A DNA stretch of 57,724 bases from an uncultured Methanobacteriaceae archaeon (lineage in GTDB: Archaea > Methanobacteriota > Methanobacteria > Methanobacteriales > Methanobacteriaceae), in the NCBI GenBank assembly GCA_902797085.1, contig CADBRM010000113.1, positions 1 through 57,724 on the forward strand, given 5' to 3'. A program made the translations under genes and the position numbers. Every line of letters starts with the position of its first letter. Position 1 is the first letter of the stretch. The notes under the pieces are model-generated. The model was not told the DNA's origin and searched no databases. It saw only the letters and a program-made list of their open reading frames with translations. Of this stretch, positions 38,197 to 48,385 are shown in pieces.

Positions 38197-38203
38197 TTCC
38201 ATT
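38169..38203 (+). terminator. 10-bp hairpin over the hemL stop, then T tract
   Basis: AATGGAATTA (38169-38178) is exactly complementary to TAATTCCATT (38194-38203). The stop codon TAA (38194-38196) opens the right arm. ATTTATTTTTTTT follows. This is the clearest case of the stop-overlapping design. Confidence 0.68.
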
Positions 38204-38342
38204 ATTTATTTTTTTTAAAAAGTATTCTTATAAGTTATAATCAACTAACTTATTAGAAAAAAAATGTTGTTTAGAAAATTTTTAATATTTAATTAAAGAG
38301 AAAATATATTATTATAAAACATTTTAAGAATTAGGTAATATA

Positions 38343-39053
38343 ATGAAAATTGCAATTGGACTCGGTGAGAACGATAATGTTTTAAAAGCAGTAGAACATT
38401 TTCCATTTAAAATTTACATAGCAAAATCTAATGAGGAATTACTTGATTATTTAAAAGATCCGGAAATAGATGGAGTTATCAGAGGTTCACTTAAATCCAA
38501 CATAGTGATGGATTTAAAAAAGGAATTTCCGGATTTATTTAGAGCTTCCCTACTGGAAAAAGAGGGGCATAAGTTTCTTTTAGCTCCTGTTGGAATTGAT
38601 GAGGGGGATTCAATTTCATCAAAAATTACAATCGTTAAAGAATGTTCAAAGGCGATAACATCTTTAGGTGAAAAAGCAAAAATAGCATTGATATCCGGTG
38701 GAAGAAAAGACGATAGAGGAAGAAGTCCGAAAATTGACCAAAGTATTGATGATTGTGAAGAAATTGTAAAACAATTGCAAGACGAATACGACATTAAACA
38801 TTATTATATTCTAATAGAGGAAGCTCTGAAAGACAAGGCTAACATAATCATAGCACCTGACGGGATAACAGGAAACATTATATTTCGAAGCTTAGTGTTA
38901 GTAGCAGGAATAAAAAGTAATGGTGCATTAACATTAAACCAGCCTACTTTGTTTATAGATACATCACGTTCACAAAGTACACAAGGTTACATCAACTCCA
39001 TTAATTTAATGAGAACACTATTAGAAAAAAAGAATGAGGAGACTGTAAAATGA
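38343..39053 (+). CDS. mtxX: methanogenesis marker protein 4 (MtxX-like)
   Basis: 236-aa protein of the methanogen-restricted Mmp4/MtxX family, related to phosphate acetyl/butyryltransferases. [30 protein letters not shown] and [13 protein letters not shown] are visible. A methyltransferase role has been proposed from family naming, but the reaction is not known to me. It overlaps uppS by 4 bases (ATGA) and so is translated with it. Confidence 0.8.
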   Translation: MKIAIGLGENDNVLKAVEHFPFKIYIAKSNEELLDYLKDPEIDGVIRGSLKSNIVMDLKKEFPDLFRASLLEKEGHKFLLAPVGIDEGDSISSKITIVKECSKAITSLGEKAKIALISGGRKDDRGRSPKIDQSIDDCEEIVKQLQDEYDIKHYYILIEEALKDKANIIIAPDGITGNIIFRSLVLVAGIKSNGALTLNQPTLFIDTSRSQSTQGYINSINLMRTLLEKKNEETVK

Positions 39054-39817
39054 TTTTATTACAACCTGTATACTCCATTTATGAATGGTACATTTCACGG
39101 CACCTGGATAAAGACAAAATACCGAAGCATGTTGCTATCATTATGGATGGAAATAGACGTTTTTCCAAAATGCAAGGAAATGTAAGTGCAATAGAAGGCC
39201 ATAAACGTGGAGTTGACACATTAGAGAACGTACTTGAATGGTGTATAGATTTAGGTATAAATATTGTTACAGTATACGCTTTTTCAACGGAAAACTTTAA
39301 AAGGTCCGAAGAAGAAGTTAATGATTTAATGCAGCTGTTTGTTGACAGCTTCCTTAGCATAAGTACCAATAAGAAAATCCACAAAAATGAGGTACAATTA
39401 AAAGCTGTGGGAAAATTGGATTTATTCCCACAAGATGTTAGGGATGCAATTAAAGATGCGGAAAAGTCTACTGAAAACTATGATAAACGATTGATTAATA
39501 TTGCTATGGGATACGATGGTAGGGTAGAAATAGTGGATGCATTTAAAAAAATTGCTAAAAAAGTTCAAGATGGAGAATTAAATCCTGAAGATATTGATGA
39601 AGAAATGATTAACGATAACTTATATACTGCAGGATTAGCCGATCCAAACCTTGTTATCCGTACCAGTGGAGAAGAACGTTTAAGTGGATTTTTACTATGG
39701 CAGTCCTCCTATTCCGAGTTATATTTCACAGACAGTTTATGGCCAGAACTAAGAAAGGTTGATTTTTTAAGAGCAATAAGATCATATACACAAAGACAAA
39801 GAAGATTTGGAAAATAA
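39050..39817 (+). CDS. uppS: cis-polyprenyl diphosphate synthase (UppS)
   Basis: Elongates an allylic diphosphate with cis isoprene units to build the lipid carrier for glycans (255 aa). [16 protein letters not shown] carries the catalytic Asp33. [16 protein letters not shown] and the C-terminal [15 protein letters not shown] are diagnostic. In archaea the substrate is usually geranylgeranyl diphosphate. It is coupled to mtxX by a 4-base overlap; tatD follows 12 bases later. Confidence 0.95.
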   Translation: MILLQPVYSIYEWYISRHLDKDKIPKHVAIIMDGNRRFSKMQGNVSAIEGHKRGVDTLENVLEWCIDLGINIVTVYAFSTENFKRSEEEVNDLMQLFVDSFLSISTNKKIHKNEVQLKAVGKLDLFPQDVRDAIKDAEKSTENYDKRLINIAMGYDGRVEIVDAFKKIAKKVQDGELNPEDIDEEMINDNLYTAGLADPNLVIRTSGEERLSGFLLWQSSYSELYFTDSLWPELRKVDFLRAIRSYTQRQRRFGK

Positions 39818-39829
39818 GGGGAAGATATA

Positions 39830-40588
39830 ATGATTGATTCACATTGTCATTTAAACTTTGCAGACTTTGATGAAAATAGGGATGAACTCATAGAAGAAAC
39901 TAAGAAAGAATTTAAATATGTTGTCGATTCCGGAGCAAGTATAGAAAGTAACGAAAAATCATTGCTGCTTAAAGAAAAATATGATGGTTTTTTAAAAACT
40001 ACAATGGGTTATCATCCCGTATATGCAGGCAGGGATGATGAAGAAACCTGTGAAAAAACCATACAACAGATTATTGAAAATATTGATAATATTGAAGCTA
40101 TCGGTGAAATAGGGCTTGATTACTCTGAAAGTAGACCTGAAGATGAATTAAAAAGACAGCATGAACGTTTTCATAAATTATTGGAAGTGGCTTCAGAATA
40201 CGATAAAGCAATAGTGTTGCATGTCAGAGAAGCTGAACATCGTGCACTGGATATTGTTAATGAATATCCGAACATCCCCGATGTAATATTTCACTGTTTC
40301 AGTGGCGGCAAACAAACAGCAATTGATGCCGTGGATTGTGGATACTACATTTCATTTGCAACAAATGCCTTATTCTCTAAAAAACATAAAAAGAACATTA
40401 AAGCAGTCCCACTGGAAAATATGTTGACTGAGACTGATAGTCCTTACTTGTCACCAGTCCAAGGTGAAGCCAATCAACCTTTGAATATTCGCAAAACCAT
40501 TGAAAGAATTGAAAGAACTAAAAAAATTTCCTTTGAAGAAATTGAAAAAGAAACCGAAAAGAATGCAATTAAAGTTTATAATCTCTAG
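39830..40588 (+). CDS. tatD: TatD family metal-dependent hydrolase
   Basis: TIM-barrel DNase/hydrolase (252 aa). MIDSHCHLNFADFDENR gives the HxH pair (His5, His7), IGEIGLDY the metal Glu/Asp, VLHVREAE and IFHCFSGG further His ligands, and TETDSPYLSP the final Asp. It may act in DNA repair or processing of 3' ends. ATG 39830 has GGGGAAGA before it. It continues a same-strand run from mtxX. Confidence 0.9.
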   Translation: MIDSHCHLNFADFDENRDELIEETKKEFKYVVDSGASIESNEKSLLLKEKYDGFLKTTMGYHPVYAGRDDEETCEKTIQQIIENIDNIEAIGEIGLDYSESRPEDELKRQHERFHKLLEVASEYDKAIVLHVREAEHRALDIVNEYPNIPDVIFHCFSGGKQTAIDAVDCGYYISFATNALFSKKHKKNIKAVPLENMLTETDSPYLSPVQGEANQPLNIRKTIERIERTKKISFEEIEKETEKNAIKVYNL

Positions 40589-40599
40589 GAATTGTTATT

Positions 40600-40989
40600 A
40601 TGAGTCAAGATGATATGCTTAAATTATATGCAGAAAAAAGAAAAGAATACGAAGATAAAATTAGATGCGATTTAAAAAACATTGAAGATTCTGTTAAAGA
40701 CTTAGCACAGGTTGGTGACTATTTCAGTGTACAGAGCGATGAATTAATGATTACCATTAAAGCAATTGAAGTTGATAATGAAAAACGCATCGCAATTTTT
40801 ACCGATCAAAATCCACGTGAAATTCCATTTAGTGAATTAACCCTTACAGAACACCCTGATTTAATATTATGGGTAATACAAAACGATGCTTTGATTAAAG
40901 AAGGATTTAAAGAAGTATTAATTAATGCCGTAAGAAATGCTGAAAATATTATTAACACTCTTAGAGCATTAAAAGTTGACTATGAGTAG
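40600..40989 (+). CDS. conserved hypothetical protein (129 aa)
   Basis: No family recognised. The N-terminal ~35 residues are charged helix (LKLYAEKRKEYEDKIRC). A central beta-rich part (FSVQSDELMITIKAIEVDN) and a C-terminal helix follow. No membrane segment, no Cys pair. It starts 11 bases after tatD and its stop overlaps the arfC ribosome-binding site, so it is within the mtxX-arfC transcript. The setting suggests a small soluble partner, with no specific role. Confidence 0.55.
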   Translation: MSQDDMLKLYAEKRKEYEDKIRCDLKNIEDSVKDLAQVGDYFSVQSDELMITIKAIEVDNEKRIAIFTDQNPREIPFSELTLTEHPDLILWVIQNDALIKEGFKEVLINAVRNAENIINTLRALKVDYE

Positions 40990-40998
40990 GTGTATCCC

Positions 40999-41652
40999 TT
41001 GAAACCATATGTATTATTAAATTCTGCAATGACCGTTGATGGTAAAATTGCTACAGAAAATTCTTCCATGAAGATTTCCTGCAAGAAAGACTTGATAAGA
41101 GTTCACCATCTTAGAAAAGAATTTGATGCCATTATGGTTGGAATCAATACCGTTTTAATAGACAATCCCAAACTGACCATCCACAAAATTGAGGCCAATA
41201 AGGAAGAAAATCCCGTGAGGATAATTGTAGATAGCAAAGCAAGAACCCCACTGGATTCACTTGTTTTAAATAATGATGCAAAAACCATCATATTAGTTTC
41301 CAATGAAGCTCCACAAGAGAATATTGATAAACTGGAAAAAAAATCTACTGTCATAGTCTGTGGAGATAATCACGTTAACTTAAAAGAAGCACTGAATAAA
41401 CTATATGATATGGGCATATCTTCAATATTATTGGAAGGAGGTTCAACTTTAAACTTTTCTATGTTTAAAGAAGAATTAATTGATGAAATATCTATATGTA
41501 TTGGTTCAAAAATACTCGGTGGAAAAAAATCCAAAACATTCGTTGATGGTGAAGGTTTCAAACAGGACGAATGTGTAAAACTAGAACTTAAAGGAATAGA
41601 AAAAATAGATGAAGACGTAGTATTAAATTACAAGGTCATTTATGACCATTAA
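40999..41652 (+). CDS. arfC: diaminopyrimidine reductase ArfC (RibD C-terminal family)
   Basis: NADPH-dependent reductase that converts the ribosylamino pyrimidine phosphate to its ribitylamino form in archaeal riboflavin/F420 synthesis (217 aa). NSAMTVDGKIAT, FDAIMVGINTVLIDNPKLT and ILLEGGSTLNFSMF fit the RibD reductase fold. The start is TTG 40999: AGGTG (40988-40992) is 6 bases before it, and the GTG at 40990 lies inside that site. arfB is at 32835. Confidence 0.9.
   Translation: MKPYVLLNSAMTVDGKIATENSSMKISCKKDLIRVHHLRKEFDAIMVGINTVLIDNPKLTIHKIEANKEENPVRIIVDSKARTPLDSLVLNNDAKTIILVSNEAPQENIDKLEKKSTVIVCGDNHVNLKEALNKLYDMGISSILLEGGSTLNFSMFKEELIDEISICIGSKILGGKKSKTFVDGEGFKQDECVKLELKGIEKIDEDVVLNYKVIYDH
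41634..41647 (+). terminator. small GC-rich hairpin at the arfC end
   Basis: GGTCA (41634-41638) pairs with TGACC (41643-41647) around TTTA, two bases before the arfC stop. CTTTTATTTATCC follows. It is short but unusually GC-rich for this DNA. Confidence 0.4.
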
Positions 41653-41680
41653 CTTTTATTTATCCATTAAAAAAAAGAGT

Positions 41681-41703
41681 ATGGGAATATTATATTATTC
41701 CAT
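41681..41703 (-). terminator. hairpin over the PHP gene stop, then eight Ts
   Basis: ATGGGAATA (41681-41689) pairs with TATTCCAT (41696-41703) with one bulged G. The PHP stop (41690-41692) falls in the loop. On the minus strand ACTCTTTTTTTT follows. Confidence 0.55.
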
Positions 41704-42361
41704 GTTTTTTAAGGATTTTTCTTGGATTATCCTTTAATACTTTAGGAACTTCTTCTTCCGGAATTTCTGCCCCTTTTGCAATTCTTTCTGCTAATTCATA
41801 ATTAATCAGGTCCCCTGGTGCATGAGTATCAGTATCCAATACCAGATTAGCACCATATTCCAAACCTAATTTTGCTACGTGACCATTTCCAAGACAATGT
41901 CCACCACGTGCACTTATTTCTAAGGATACATCGTTATCTACTGCAATTTGTACTTCTTCCTCAGTGATTAAACCAGGATGCCCAATAATATCCACTTCAG
42001 GACATTCTGCAGACATTCTGTTTGTTCCAGGTCTGACCGGTTCCACTATTGTTTCACCATGCACAACAATAATTTCTGCACCAAAACTTCTTGCTTTATT
42101 GGCTAATTTGTCGATAACTTCTATAGGTACATGTGTAATTTCCACTCCGGGAATTACTGTAATATCCCAATTATCCCTTATATCATTTACTGCTTCTGCA
42201 ATTTTTGATGCAACTTCTATGTTTGAAGCATCAACGTGGTCTGTAATGGCTATGGCATCGTGGCCTATTACATCTGCACGTCTTACTAATTCTGAGGGTA
42301 ATAATTCCCCATCACTAAATAAACTATGAGTGTGTAAGTCAATTCTTTTATTTTCAGACAT
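41690..42361 (-). CDS. PHP domain phosphatase/phosphoesterase
   Basis: 223-aa PHP-fold metal enzyme. [12 protein letters not shown] near the N-terminus, [28 protein letters not shown] and [13 protein letters not shown] give a complete set of metal ligands. It belongs to the archaeal histidinol-phosphatase-like branch, so a sugar- or histidinol-phosphate substrate is likely but not proven. It is divergent from pantoate kinase with a 58-base gap. Confidence 0.8.
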   Translation of the reverse strand: MSENKRIDLHTHSLFSDGELLPSELVRRADVIGHDAIAITDHVDASNIEVASKIAEAVNDIRDNWDITVIPGVEITHVPIEVIDKLANKARSFGAEIIVVHGETIVEPVRPGTNRMSAECPEVDIIGHPGLITEEEVQIAVDNDVSLEISARGGHCLGNGHVAKLGLEYGANLVLDTDTHAPGDLINYELAERIAKGAEIPEEEVPKVLKDNPRKILKKHGII

Positions 42362-42419
42362 TAAATAATACTCCTATGACAATAAATTATTTTGTTATTT
42401 TCTATATTTTATTTATGAA

Positions 42420-43322
42420 ATGAAAAATATAAATAAATATATGATTAAAAAACTTAGAGTATTTGTACCAGCACATATTACTGGTTTTTTTGAAATAATT
42501 CAAAATGAAAATCCAATATTTAAAGGATCCAAAGGTGCAGGTATTGCATTAGATGAAGGTGTCGAAACAGAAACCATTGTTGAAGATGGTTCCGGTAATT
42601 TAAAAATTACACTTAACGGTAAAGAAGACTTATTAAATACCATTAGTCTCCGATGTGTAGATATTATTAAAAATCGTTTCAATCTAAACTTGGATGAATA
42701 CGATATTACCATCAATCATAATACTGTTTTACCTATTAGTGCAGGTTTTGGAACTAGTGCTGGTTTTGCTCTAGGTATTAGTTTTACTTTACCCCAATTG
42801 TTAAATAAGGACATTACATTTAATGAAGCTGGTGAAATTGCACATTTAACGGAAATTGCTGAATCCAGCGGTTTAGGTGATGTAATCTCCGAGATGCATG
42901 GTGGCTGTGTTGTTAGGTTAAAAGAGGGTTCACCAGTATATGCAAAAGTTGATAAAATATTAATCACCAAACCAATCTATGTAATTACAAAAACATTAGG
43001 TTCCTTAAACACAGGAGATATAATTGAAAATCCCCTCTATCAAAAGAGAATTAATCAGAGCGGTAATAAATTACTCAATCAGTTATTAAATAATCCCAAC
43101 CATGAAAATTTTATAAGGTTATCCAGAAAGTTTTCGACTGATGCCGAATTAATAAGTGATGAACTGTTAGAAATTTTAGAAATAATGGATGAAGAGACTA
43201 TCGGTTCTTCCATGGCCATGTTGGGAAATACTGCGTTTAGTTTATCTTATAGTCCGGACATTAGTGTTGAAGACTGTATAATTACAAAAATTAACACAAG
43301 TGGAATAAAATACAAAAAATAG
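42420..43322 (+). CDS. pok: pantoate kinase (GHMP family)
   Basis: Phosphorylates pantoate in the archaeal route to coenzyme A (300 aa). VFVPAHITGFFEI and PISAGFGTSAGFALGISF (the GHMP glycine loop) mark the COG1829 family. AESSGLGDVISEMHGG follows. No Shine-Dalgarno site precedes ATG 42420; the real start could be ATG 42441, and a leaderless transcript is possible. Phosphopantothenate synthetase is not adjacent. Confidence 0.85.
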   Translation: MKNINKYMIKKLRVFVPAHITGFFEIIQNENPIFKGSKGAGIALDEGVETETIVEDGSGNLKITLNGKEDLLNTISLRCVDIIKNRFNLNLDEYDITINHNTVLPISAGFGTSAGFALGISFTLPQLLNKDITFNEAGEIAHLTEIAESSGLGDVISEMHGGCVVRLKEGSPVYAKVDKILITKPIYVITKTLGSLNTGDIIENPLYQKRINQSGNKLLNQLLNNPNHENFIRLSRKFSTDAELISDELLEILEIMDEETIGSSMAMLGNTAFSLSYSPDISVEDCIITKINTSGIKYKK

Positions 43323-43350
43323 TTTTAAAAAAAAGAGTTATAAATGAAGA

Positions 43351-44142
43351 TTATACTTTTTTAACATCTTCAATAGTATATACAATACCTTTTTCTTCAA
43401 GTTTTGAAATGATTCTGTTAGTCATTTTTCCTACAGAAAATACCAATACACGTAATCCTTTTTCAGCAGCACTTGCAGTGGCGCTTGCAGTTGCAAATTC
43501 AAAGTCAGGATATACATTTAAGCTGTTAGTAATTGCTCTTGCACTAGTACCTAATACGCCAATTCTATCAAATTCTTGAGAATAGATTTCTTGAATTTTA
43601 TCCATATCACATACACGTGATCCACCTTCGGAGATAGGTGGTATTTTTACAATAACTACATCTTTAGGAACTAAATCTATTTCTCCACCCAAGTTAATTA
43701 AGGTTACATCTTCACCTTCCAATGCATCACTAAATACTTCTGCATATGCACCAGATTTATCTTCAGTATCTGCATACAGTATTCCATCATCCATATTTAA
43801 CCAAACTTGTTCACCCTGATGTAAATCTTCAGCAGCAATTGCAGGCCATATGGACTTGTAACCATTCATGGTGTTTAATACCATGTCTGAATATGCTTTT
43901 AAGTTTATTGCTTCTGTTTTTACTTTATCAATACCGTATTTTGTTATTTTGTAACGGAAATTTGAACTACCTGTTTCAACATAACCTTCTTTTACTAGCG
44001 TTTTTATGTTTTCAGAAACTGCCTGAACAGTAATCCCTAATTCTTCCGCAATATCTTTTTGTTTAAGATGTGGCTCTTGTTGAGCTATTTTTGCCAATAT
44101 TTGGAACTTTGTAAATTCTCCTTTATTCTTGAAAATTCTCAT
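43351..44142 (-). CDS. winged-helix regulator with large C-terminal domain
   Basis: 263 aa. An N-terminal winged helix (~1-85) contains [20 protein letters not shown] and [17 protein letters not shown]. The C-terminal ~170 residues include [17 protein letters not shown], an alternating beta region and [20 protein letters not shown], and end [14 protein letters not shown]. Archaeal proteins of this layout are treated as ligand-responsive regulators with unknown signal. It is not in an obvious operon; ATG 44142 follows AAGGGGCAT. Confidence 0.72.
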   Translation of the reverse strand: MRIFKNKGEFTKFQILAKIAQQEPHLKQKDIAEELGITVQAVSENIKTLVKEGYVETGSSNFRYKITKYGIDKVKTEAINLKAYSDMVLNTMNGYKSIWPAIAAEDLHQGEQVWLNMDDGILYADTEDKSGAYAEVFSDALEGEDVTLINLGGEIDLVPKDVVIVKIPPISEGGSRVCDMDKIQEIYSQEFDRIGVLGTSARAITNSLNVYPDFEFATASATASAAEKGLRVLVFSVGKMTNRIISKLEEKGIVYTIEDVKKV

Positions 44143-44313
44143 TCTTATGCCCCTTATAGTTACCTTATATATGTGTAAAAAAAATTCAATTCTTATTAAT
44201 TAATATATTATTGATTTTATTTAAACTTTTATAGAAAAAGAATTATCTTAAAAACATGTTTAATTTTTAATAAAATTCTCTAAAAAAGATGGAAAATAGA
44301 AATGATTAATTGT

Positions 44314-45741
44314 TTAAGCGATATTCACAGAATTATTTAATAATTGAAGGAAATGGTCCATATTATCCTCTGGAATATATGCTCCACATGCAACACTATG
44401 TCCGCCACCAGAACCTCCACATTTTTCTGAAATATCCCTTACTATATTCCCGAAATGTACTCCCTCGTATCCCAATAATCGGGAACACCTCAAAGAAACC
44501 TTATAGCCGGGTTCATCAGAATCAATAGGTGTATAACCCACTATTGGTTTTTGCCAATCATAGTTACTAAGTAACATTCCGGCAATAGTGCCTACAACAC
44601 TAGGTCTTATTCCTTCACCATTAAAATATTGTATATTCTCCAATATTTCCACATTATTGTCTTCCTGAATTCTAGATAAATTCTGAGCCAAGTACCTTTT
44701 ATGATCTTTAACAAGAGTTTCGAGTTCTCCTGCAATATTATCCCTGTTTCCTTTTATAACTTCCATACCCAATTCATGACGACCATTTCGTCCACAAGCA
44801 TTAATTACCGTACTGTATTCACTAGCATCTTTAAATGGAGTATAATCCTCTTCAAACGTAAACTCATATGATTCACCGGATATTAATTTTGGAACATACT
44901 TGACATATTTATCGGGCACTTCCCGAGTCATCATAGTCAATAATTCATTAAACAACTTCGCTTTCTCATTCATGTTCAAATCACAAAGATAACGTACTGT
45001 TCCCAAATCATTTTTAACAGGAATATCCAAGTTTTCTAAAAAATGAATACATTCATTCCTATTATTTGTTATTGGTAAATGAATATCTCCGAAGTAAGAT
45101 AATGCTACAAATAAAGGCCGGGTATGTCGACCATATAACAGCAAATCATTCACATAGTCCACACAACCAACTTCAGTTGCATCATGCAGTATTTCTGTAT
45201 TCAAACCTCTGAGTTTTCCGGTCATAGTGTTTTGCATATCCCCCACTGCACTTAAAATACCCATCCAACTCAAATCATAGAAATGAAATGTTTTTGCTAA
45301 CAAATAGGATAATCCCCCACCTGATATTGTATAAGAACCATCCAACCCATAATAATTAGGATTTATTTCAATTAAATCCCCCTTAAGTTTTGTCCCCAAT
45401 TGTCGAATAGGAGGATGATGATCCAATACTATCACCGAAGAATTAGAATTTGTACATAAGTTTGAAACATTTTGACCAGCACCCAAATCCGAAATAATAG
45501 TTAAATCGGTATCTGTTTCCAATGTTTCAACTTCGTTTATTTCAACAAAATTTACCGTATGGTCTATATTCAATTTATCCATTATAGAAGACAATATACT
45601 ACCTGCAGTTATTCCATCACAATCGGTATGTGAATAAATTGTAACATCTTCCGCATCCAAGATTTTATCTTTTGCCTTGTTTAATAGCAATTCCATGTGA
45701 TTTCTAGATTCTTCAAAATTATTATTAATAACCGAACTCAT
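44314..45741 (-). CDS. RecJ-like DHH phosphoesterase
   Basis: 475-aa DHH/DHHA1 exonuclease of the archaeal RecJ/GAN group. YSHTDCDGITAGSILSS and SDLGAGQNVSNL, then VIVLDHHPP give the metal site; the DHHA1 domain ends with CGGSGGGHSVACGAYIP. Archaeal members degrade single-stranded DNA or RNA and some associate with the GINS/MCM helicase. It is last in the cobA-hemD-srp19-recJ series, 30 bases after srp19; ATG 45741 follows AGGGGCTT. Confidence 0.88.
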   Translation of the reverse strand: MSSVINNNFEESRNHMELLLNKAKDKILDAEDVTIYSHTDCDGITAGSILSSIMDKLNIDHTVNFVEINEVETLETDTDLTIISDLGAGQNVSNLCTNSNSSVIVLDHHPPIRQLGTKLKGDLIEINPNYYGLDGSYTISGGGLSYLLAKTFHFYDLSWMGILSAVGDMQNTMTGKLRGLNTEILHDATEVGCVDYVNDLLLYGRHTRPLFVALSYFGDIHLPITNNRNECIHFLENLDIPVKNDLGTVRYLCDLNMNEKAKLFNELLTMMTREVPDKYVKYVPKLISGESYEFTFEEDYTPFKDASEYSTVINACGRNGRHELGMEVIKGNRDNIAGELETLVKDHKRYLAQNLSRIQEDNNVEILENIQYFNGEGIRPSVVGTIAGMLLSNYDWQKPIVGYTPIDSDEPGYKVSLRCSRLLGYEGVHFGNIVRDISEKCGGSGGGHSVACGAYIPEDNMDHFLQLLNNSVNIA

Positions 45742-45771
45742 AATAAGCCCCTAAAAAATAGAAAAAAAAGT

Positions 45772-46053
45772 TTATTTTGTAAGACGAGAAGTCTTAATAG
45801 TATTTGCAATTTTACGTAACAATTCTAATTTTGTTGGATATTCATGTTCTACAACTACTCGTCCTGATCTTTCCCACCAGGATGCTGGAAAAGATTTATT
45901 ATTTTCAACAACATATTGTATTTTTAATTTTCGTAAAGCTTGACCTATTTCACGTACTTTAGGTTCAGGTACTGCTTCTTCAAGAGATAACATACGACCT
46001 TCTTTACGTGAGCAATCTGAATTAATATATACAGGCCATACCATTGTTTTCAT
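45772..46053 (-). CDS. srp19: signal recognition particle 19 kDa protein
   Basis: 93-aa RNA-binding protein of the SRP, binding 7S RNA helices 6 and 8 to prime SRP54. MVWPVYINSDCSRKEGR matches the family start, and the C-terminal end is basic. ATG 46053 has GAGGT 6-7 bases upstream. It is cotranscribed with hemD (15-base gap) and recJ. The 7S RNA gene is not in this window. Confidence 0.95.
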   Translation of the reverse strand: MKTMVWPVYINSDCSRKEGRMLSLEEAVPEPKVREIGQALRKLKIQYVVENNKSFPASWWERSGRVVVEHEYPTKLELLRKIANTIKTSRLTK

Positions 46054-46068
46054 TTAATTACCTCTGTA

Positions 46069-46848
46069 TTACATATTTGCTAATAATGCATTAATCATGT
46101 CTTTTACTGTATAACGATTTGGTTCAATAGCAGGAATTTCATATTCATTTAAAACATTACCCGTAATCGGACCTATAGAACCTACAGTAACACTAGTTCT
46201 TAATTTTTCCAAGAAGGTGTCATATTTTTCAGGTTCTTCGTTTTTAATTACTTCTAATAGATTTTTTACTGTCAAGGGACTGGTGAATGTTATTATATCA
46301 ACATCATTATTTATAATATCATTCATTAATTTTATGATATTGCTTGTATCCCTTGGTATACTTGAAGTATAAGCTTCTGCGATAGTAACGATAGCACCAT
46401 ACCCCTCCAAACCTTCAGGTAAAACTTTTCTAGCACTTAAAGTTCGTGGAAGTGCTACTCTTTTACCATCTAAATCGATAGAACTGAATGATTCAAGAAG
46501 ACCCTCTGCAGTAAAATTGTCCGGTATTAAATCGGGAGATTCACCATATTCCGCTAAAATCTCCTCAGTTTTAACACCAATTACTGCTATTTTTGAAGGA
46601 ATATTGTCATTAGAATACACATTGAAAAATGACTTTACTCCTGCGGGTGAAGTAAAAATGATCCAGTCATATTCCCCAATATTTTCCGCAATATATTTCA
46701 ATTCATCGGATTCAACCAATTGTAATTCTAATGTAGGAACAATAATCGGAACCCCATTTTTTTCACGAATTATTTTTGCCAATGATTCAGATCGTTCAAC
46801 AGGCCTTGTTACAACAATATTTTTATTGTTAAAACCATTTGATGACAT
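46069..46848 (-). CDS. hemD: uroporphyrinogen-III synthase
   Basis: Closes and inverts ring D of hydroxymethylbilane to give uroporphyrinogen III (259 aa). VTRPVERSESLAKIIRE at the start, WIIFTSPAGVKSFF, and the second-domain IITFTSPLTVKNLLE and VGSIGPITGNVL fit the family. Its ATG shares one base with the cobA stop (TAATG), so the two consecutive tetrapyrrole steps are translationally coupled. Confidence 0.93.
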   Translation of the reverse strand: MSSNGFNNKNIVVTRPVERSESLAKIIREKNGVPIIVPTLELQLVESDELKYIAENIGEYDWIIFTSPAGVKSFFNVYSNDNIPSKIAVIGVKTEEILAEYGESPDLIPDNFTAEGLLESFSSIDLDGKRVALPRTLSARKVLPEGLEGYGAIVTIAEAYTSSIPRDTSNIIKLMNDIINNDVDIITFTSPLTVKNLLEVIKNEEPEKYDTFLEKLRTSVTVGSIGPITGNVLNEYEIPAIEPNRYTVKDMINALLANM

Positions 46849-47573
46849 TATTCGATTTTACTCCTTAATTCTTCACATTCTTTGTAAATATTTACAACTT
46901 CACCAATGATAACCAATGCAGGTGGTTTAATACGTTTTTCTGTAATATCTGCCAAAGTACCTGTAATAATCTTTTGATTAGGTAATGTACCGTTTTCAAT
47001 TACGCATACAGGTGTATCTGGTGATTTGTATTTTAATATTTTTGGAACATAATGCTTAAGTAATCCTACACCCATGAATACAACTATAGTGTCGGCAGTA
47101 TAATCCCAGTTAACCTGTTTTTCATTTTTTTGTGGATCTTCGTGACCGGTTACTAATGTTAAACTAGTTGCGATAGCTCTATGAGTTAGTGGTAAACCTA
47201 TCCCTGTAGCTGAACCGATTGCTGAGTTAATACCGGAGACAAATTCTACATTAATCCCTTCTTTAAGTAATGCTAATTCTTCTTCTCCACCACGACCAAA
47301 TATGAAGGGATCCCCACCTTTTAAACGAACAACTTTATCGTATTTTTTACCTTGTTCAATTAACAATTCGTTTATTTCGGGTTGTTTTCTGTAATGTTCT
47401 CCAGCCCTTTTTCCCACATAAATTAATTCTGCATCATCCGGAGCATAGTCCAATAACACATCGTTAGCTAAACTATCATATAATACTACTTCAGCTTCTT
47501 TTAATATTTTTACTGCTTTAACTGTTATTAAATCAGGATCCCCCGGACCTGCACCAATCATATATACTGTCAT
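46848..47573 (-). CDS. cobA: uroporphyrinogen-III C-methyltransferase
   Basis: SAM-dependent enzyme making precorrin-2 (241 aa), shared by corrinoid, F430 and siroheme routes. [18 protein letters not shown] opens the protein; [15 protein letters not shown] is the characteristic loop. No CysG-type dehydrogenase fusion is present. It is first in the cobA-hemD-srp19-recJ series. Confidence 0.96.
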   Translation of the reverse strand: MTVYMIGAGPGDPDLITVKAVKILKEAEVVLYDSLANDVLLDYAPDDAELIYVGKRAGEHYRKQPEINELLIEQGKKYDKVVRLKGGDPFIFGRGGEEELALLKEGINVEFVSGINSAIGSATGIGLPLTHRAIATSLTLVTGHEDPQKNEKQVNWDYTADTIVVFMGVGLLKHYVPKILKYKSPDTPVCVIENGTLPNQKIITGTLADITEKRIKPPALVIIGEVVNIYKECEELRSKIE

Positions 47574-47703
47574 TATATATCATACCTATTAGTTTTTTAA
47601 TTATAATATTATTATATATTGTAATTATTATTATTAAATAAAATTGATTCAGAAAATGTTATAAATAAAAAAATTATCAACTATTTTCAAAAAAAGATTA
47701 AAA

Positions 47704-47734
47704 AAAGTAATTAGAATTTAGTCTAAAAAACTTT
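47704..47734 (-). terminator. stem-loop over the purQ stop, then T tract
   Basis: TTAGA (47711-47715) pairs with TCTAA (47722-47726) and the flanking AAAGT (47704-47708) with ACTTT (47730-47734). The purQ stop is in the loop. On the minus strand TTTTTTTAATCTTTTTT follows. Confidence 0.45.
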
Positions 47735-48383
47735 CAAAGAATTTTAAACCATCTTTTGAACGTAACAATTCTTCAACTGCTCTTTCTGGGTGAGGCATTA
47801 CGGCAACAACATTTCCTTCTTTATTACAAACACCAGTAATTGCATCCAAAGAACCATTAGGATTACCATCTTCAAATGTTAATACAATCTGATCATCATC
47901 ATATAGCTCTTCAAGGTTTTCTGTGTAATATCTTCCCTCTTTGTGAGCAATAGGCAAGTCAATTACTTCTCCTTTTTTATATAATTTAGTGAACGGTGTT
48001 CTGGTAGTGTTAATTTTGAGCTTTTTGCTTTCACAAATGAATTTAGCATTTTCATTTTCAATAAAAACACCAGGAACCAAATCGATTTCACCAAGAATTT
48101 GTGCACCATTACATATTCCAAGAACAGGATTATTATCATTGGCAAATTCCTTAATTGAATTGATAATTGGTGTAATACCTGCAATTGAACCTGCTCTTAG
48201 ATAATCCCCATATGAAAAACCGCCGGGAATTATTACTACGTCCATTTTAGACAAGTCTGTTTCATTCCAGTAGATATAATTAGCATTTGCACCTACAAGG
48301 TTTACTGCATATTCAATATCCCTGTCACAGTTAGTACCAGGGAATCTAATAATACCTACATTTACATCAGATACATCCGTCAA
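47718..48383 (-). CDS. purQ: FGAM synthase subunit PurQ
   Basis: Glutaminase subunit of the small-type phosphoribosylformylglycinamidine synthase (221 aa). [14 protein letters not shown], the nucleophile Cys in [14 protein letters not shown] and the His-Glu pair in [13 protein letters not shown] complete the triad. The start appears to be TTG 48383 with GAGGA 6 bases before, 2 bases after the purS stop, so the N-terminus is a few residues longer than usual. PurL is not here. Confidence 0.94.
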   Translation of the reverse strand: MTDVSDVNVGIIRFPGTNCDRDIEYAVNLVGANANYIYWNETDLSKMDVVIIPGGFSYGDYLRAGSIAGITPIINSIKEFANDNNPVLGICNGAQILGEIDLVPGVFIENENAKFICESKKLKINTTRTPFTKLYKKGEVIDLPIAHKEGRYYTENLEELYDDDQIVLTFEDGNPNGSLDAITGVCNKEGNVVAVMPHPERAVEELLRSKDGLKFFESFLD

Positions 48384-48385
48384 TC

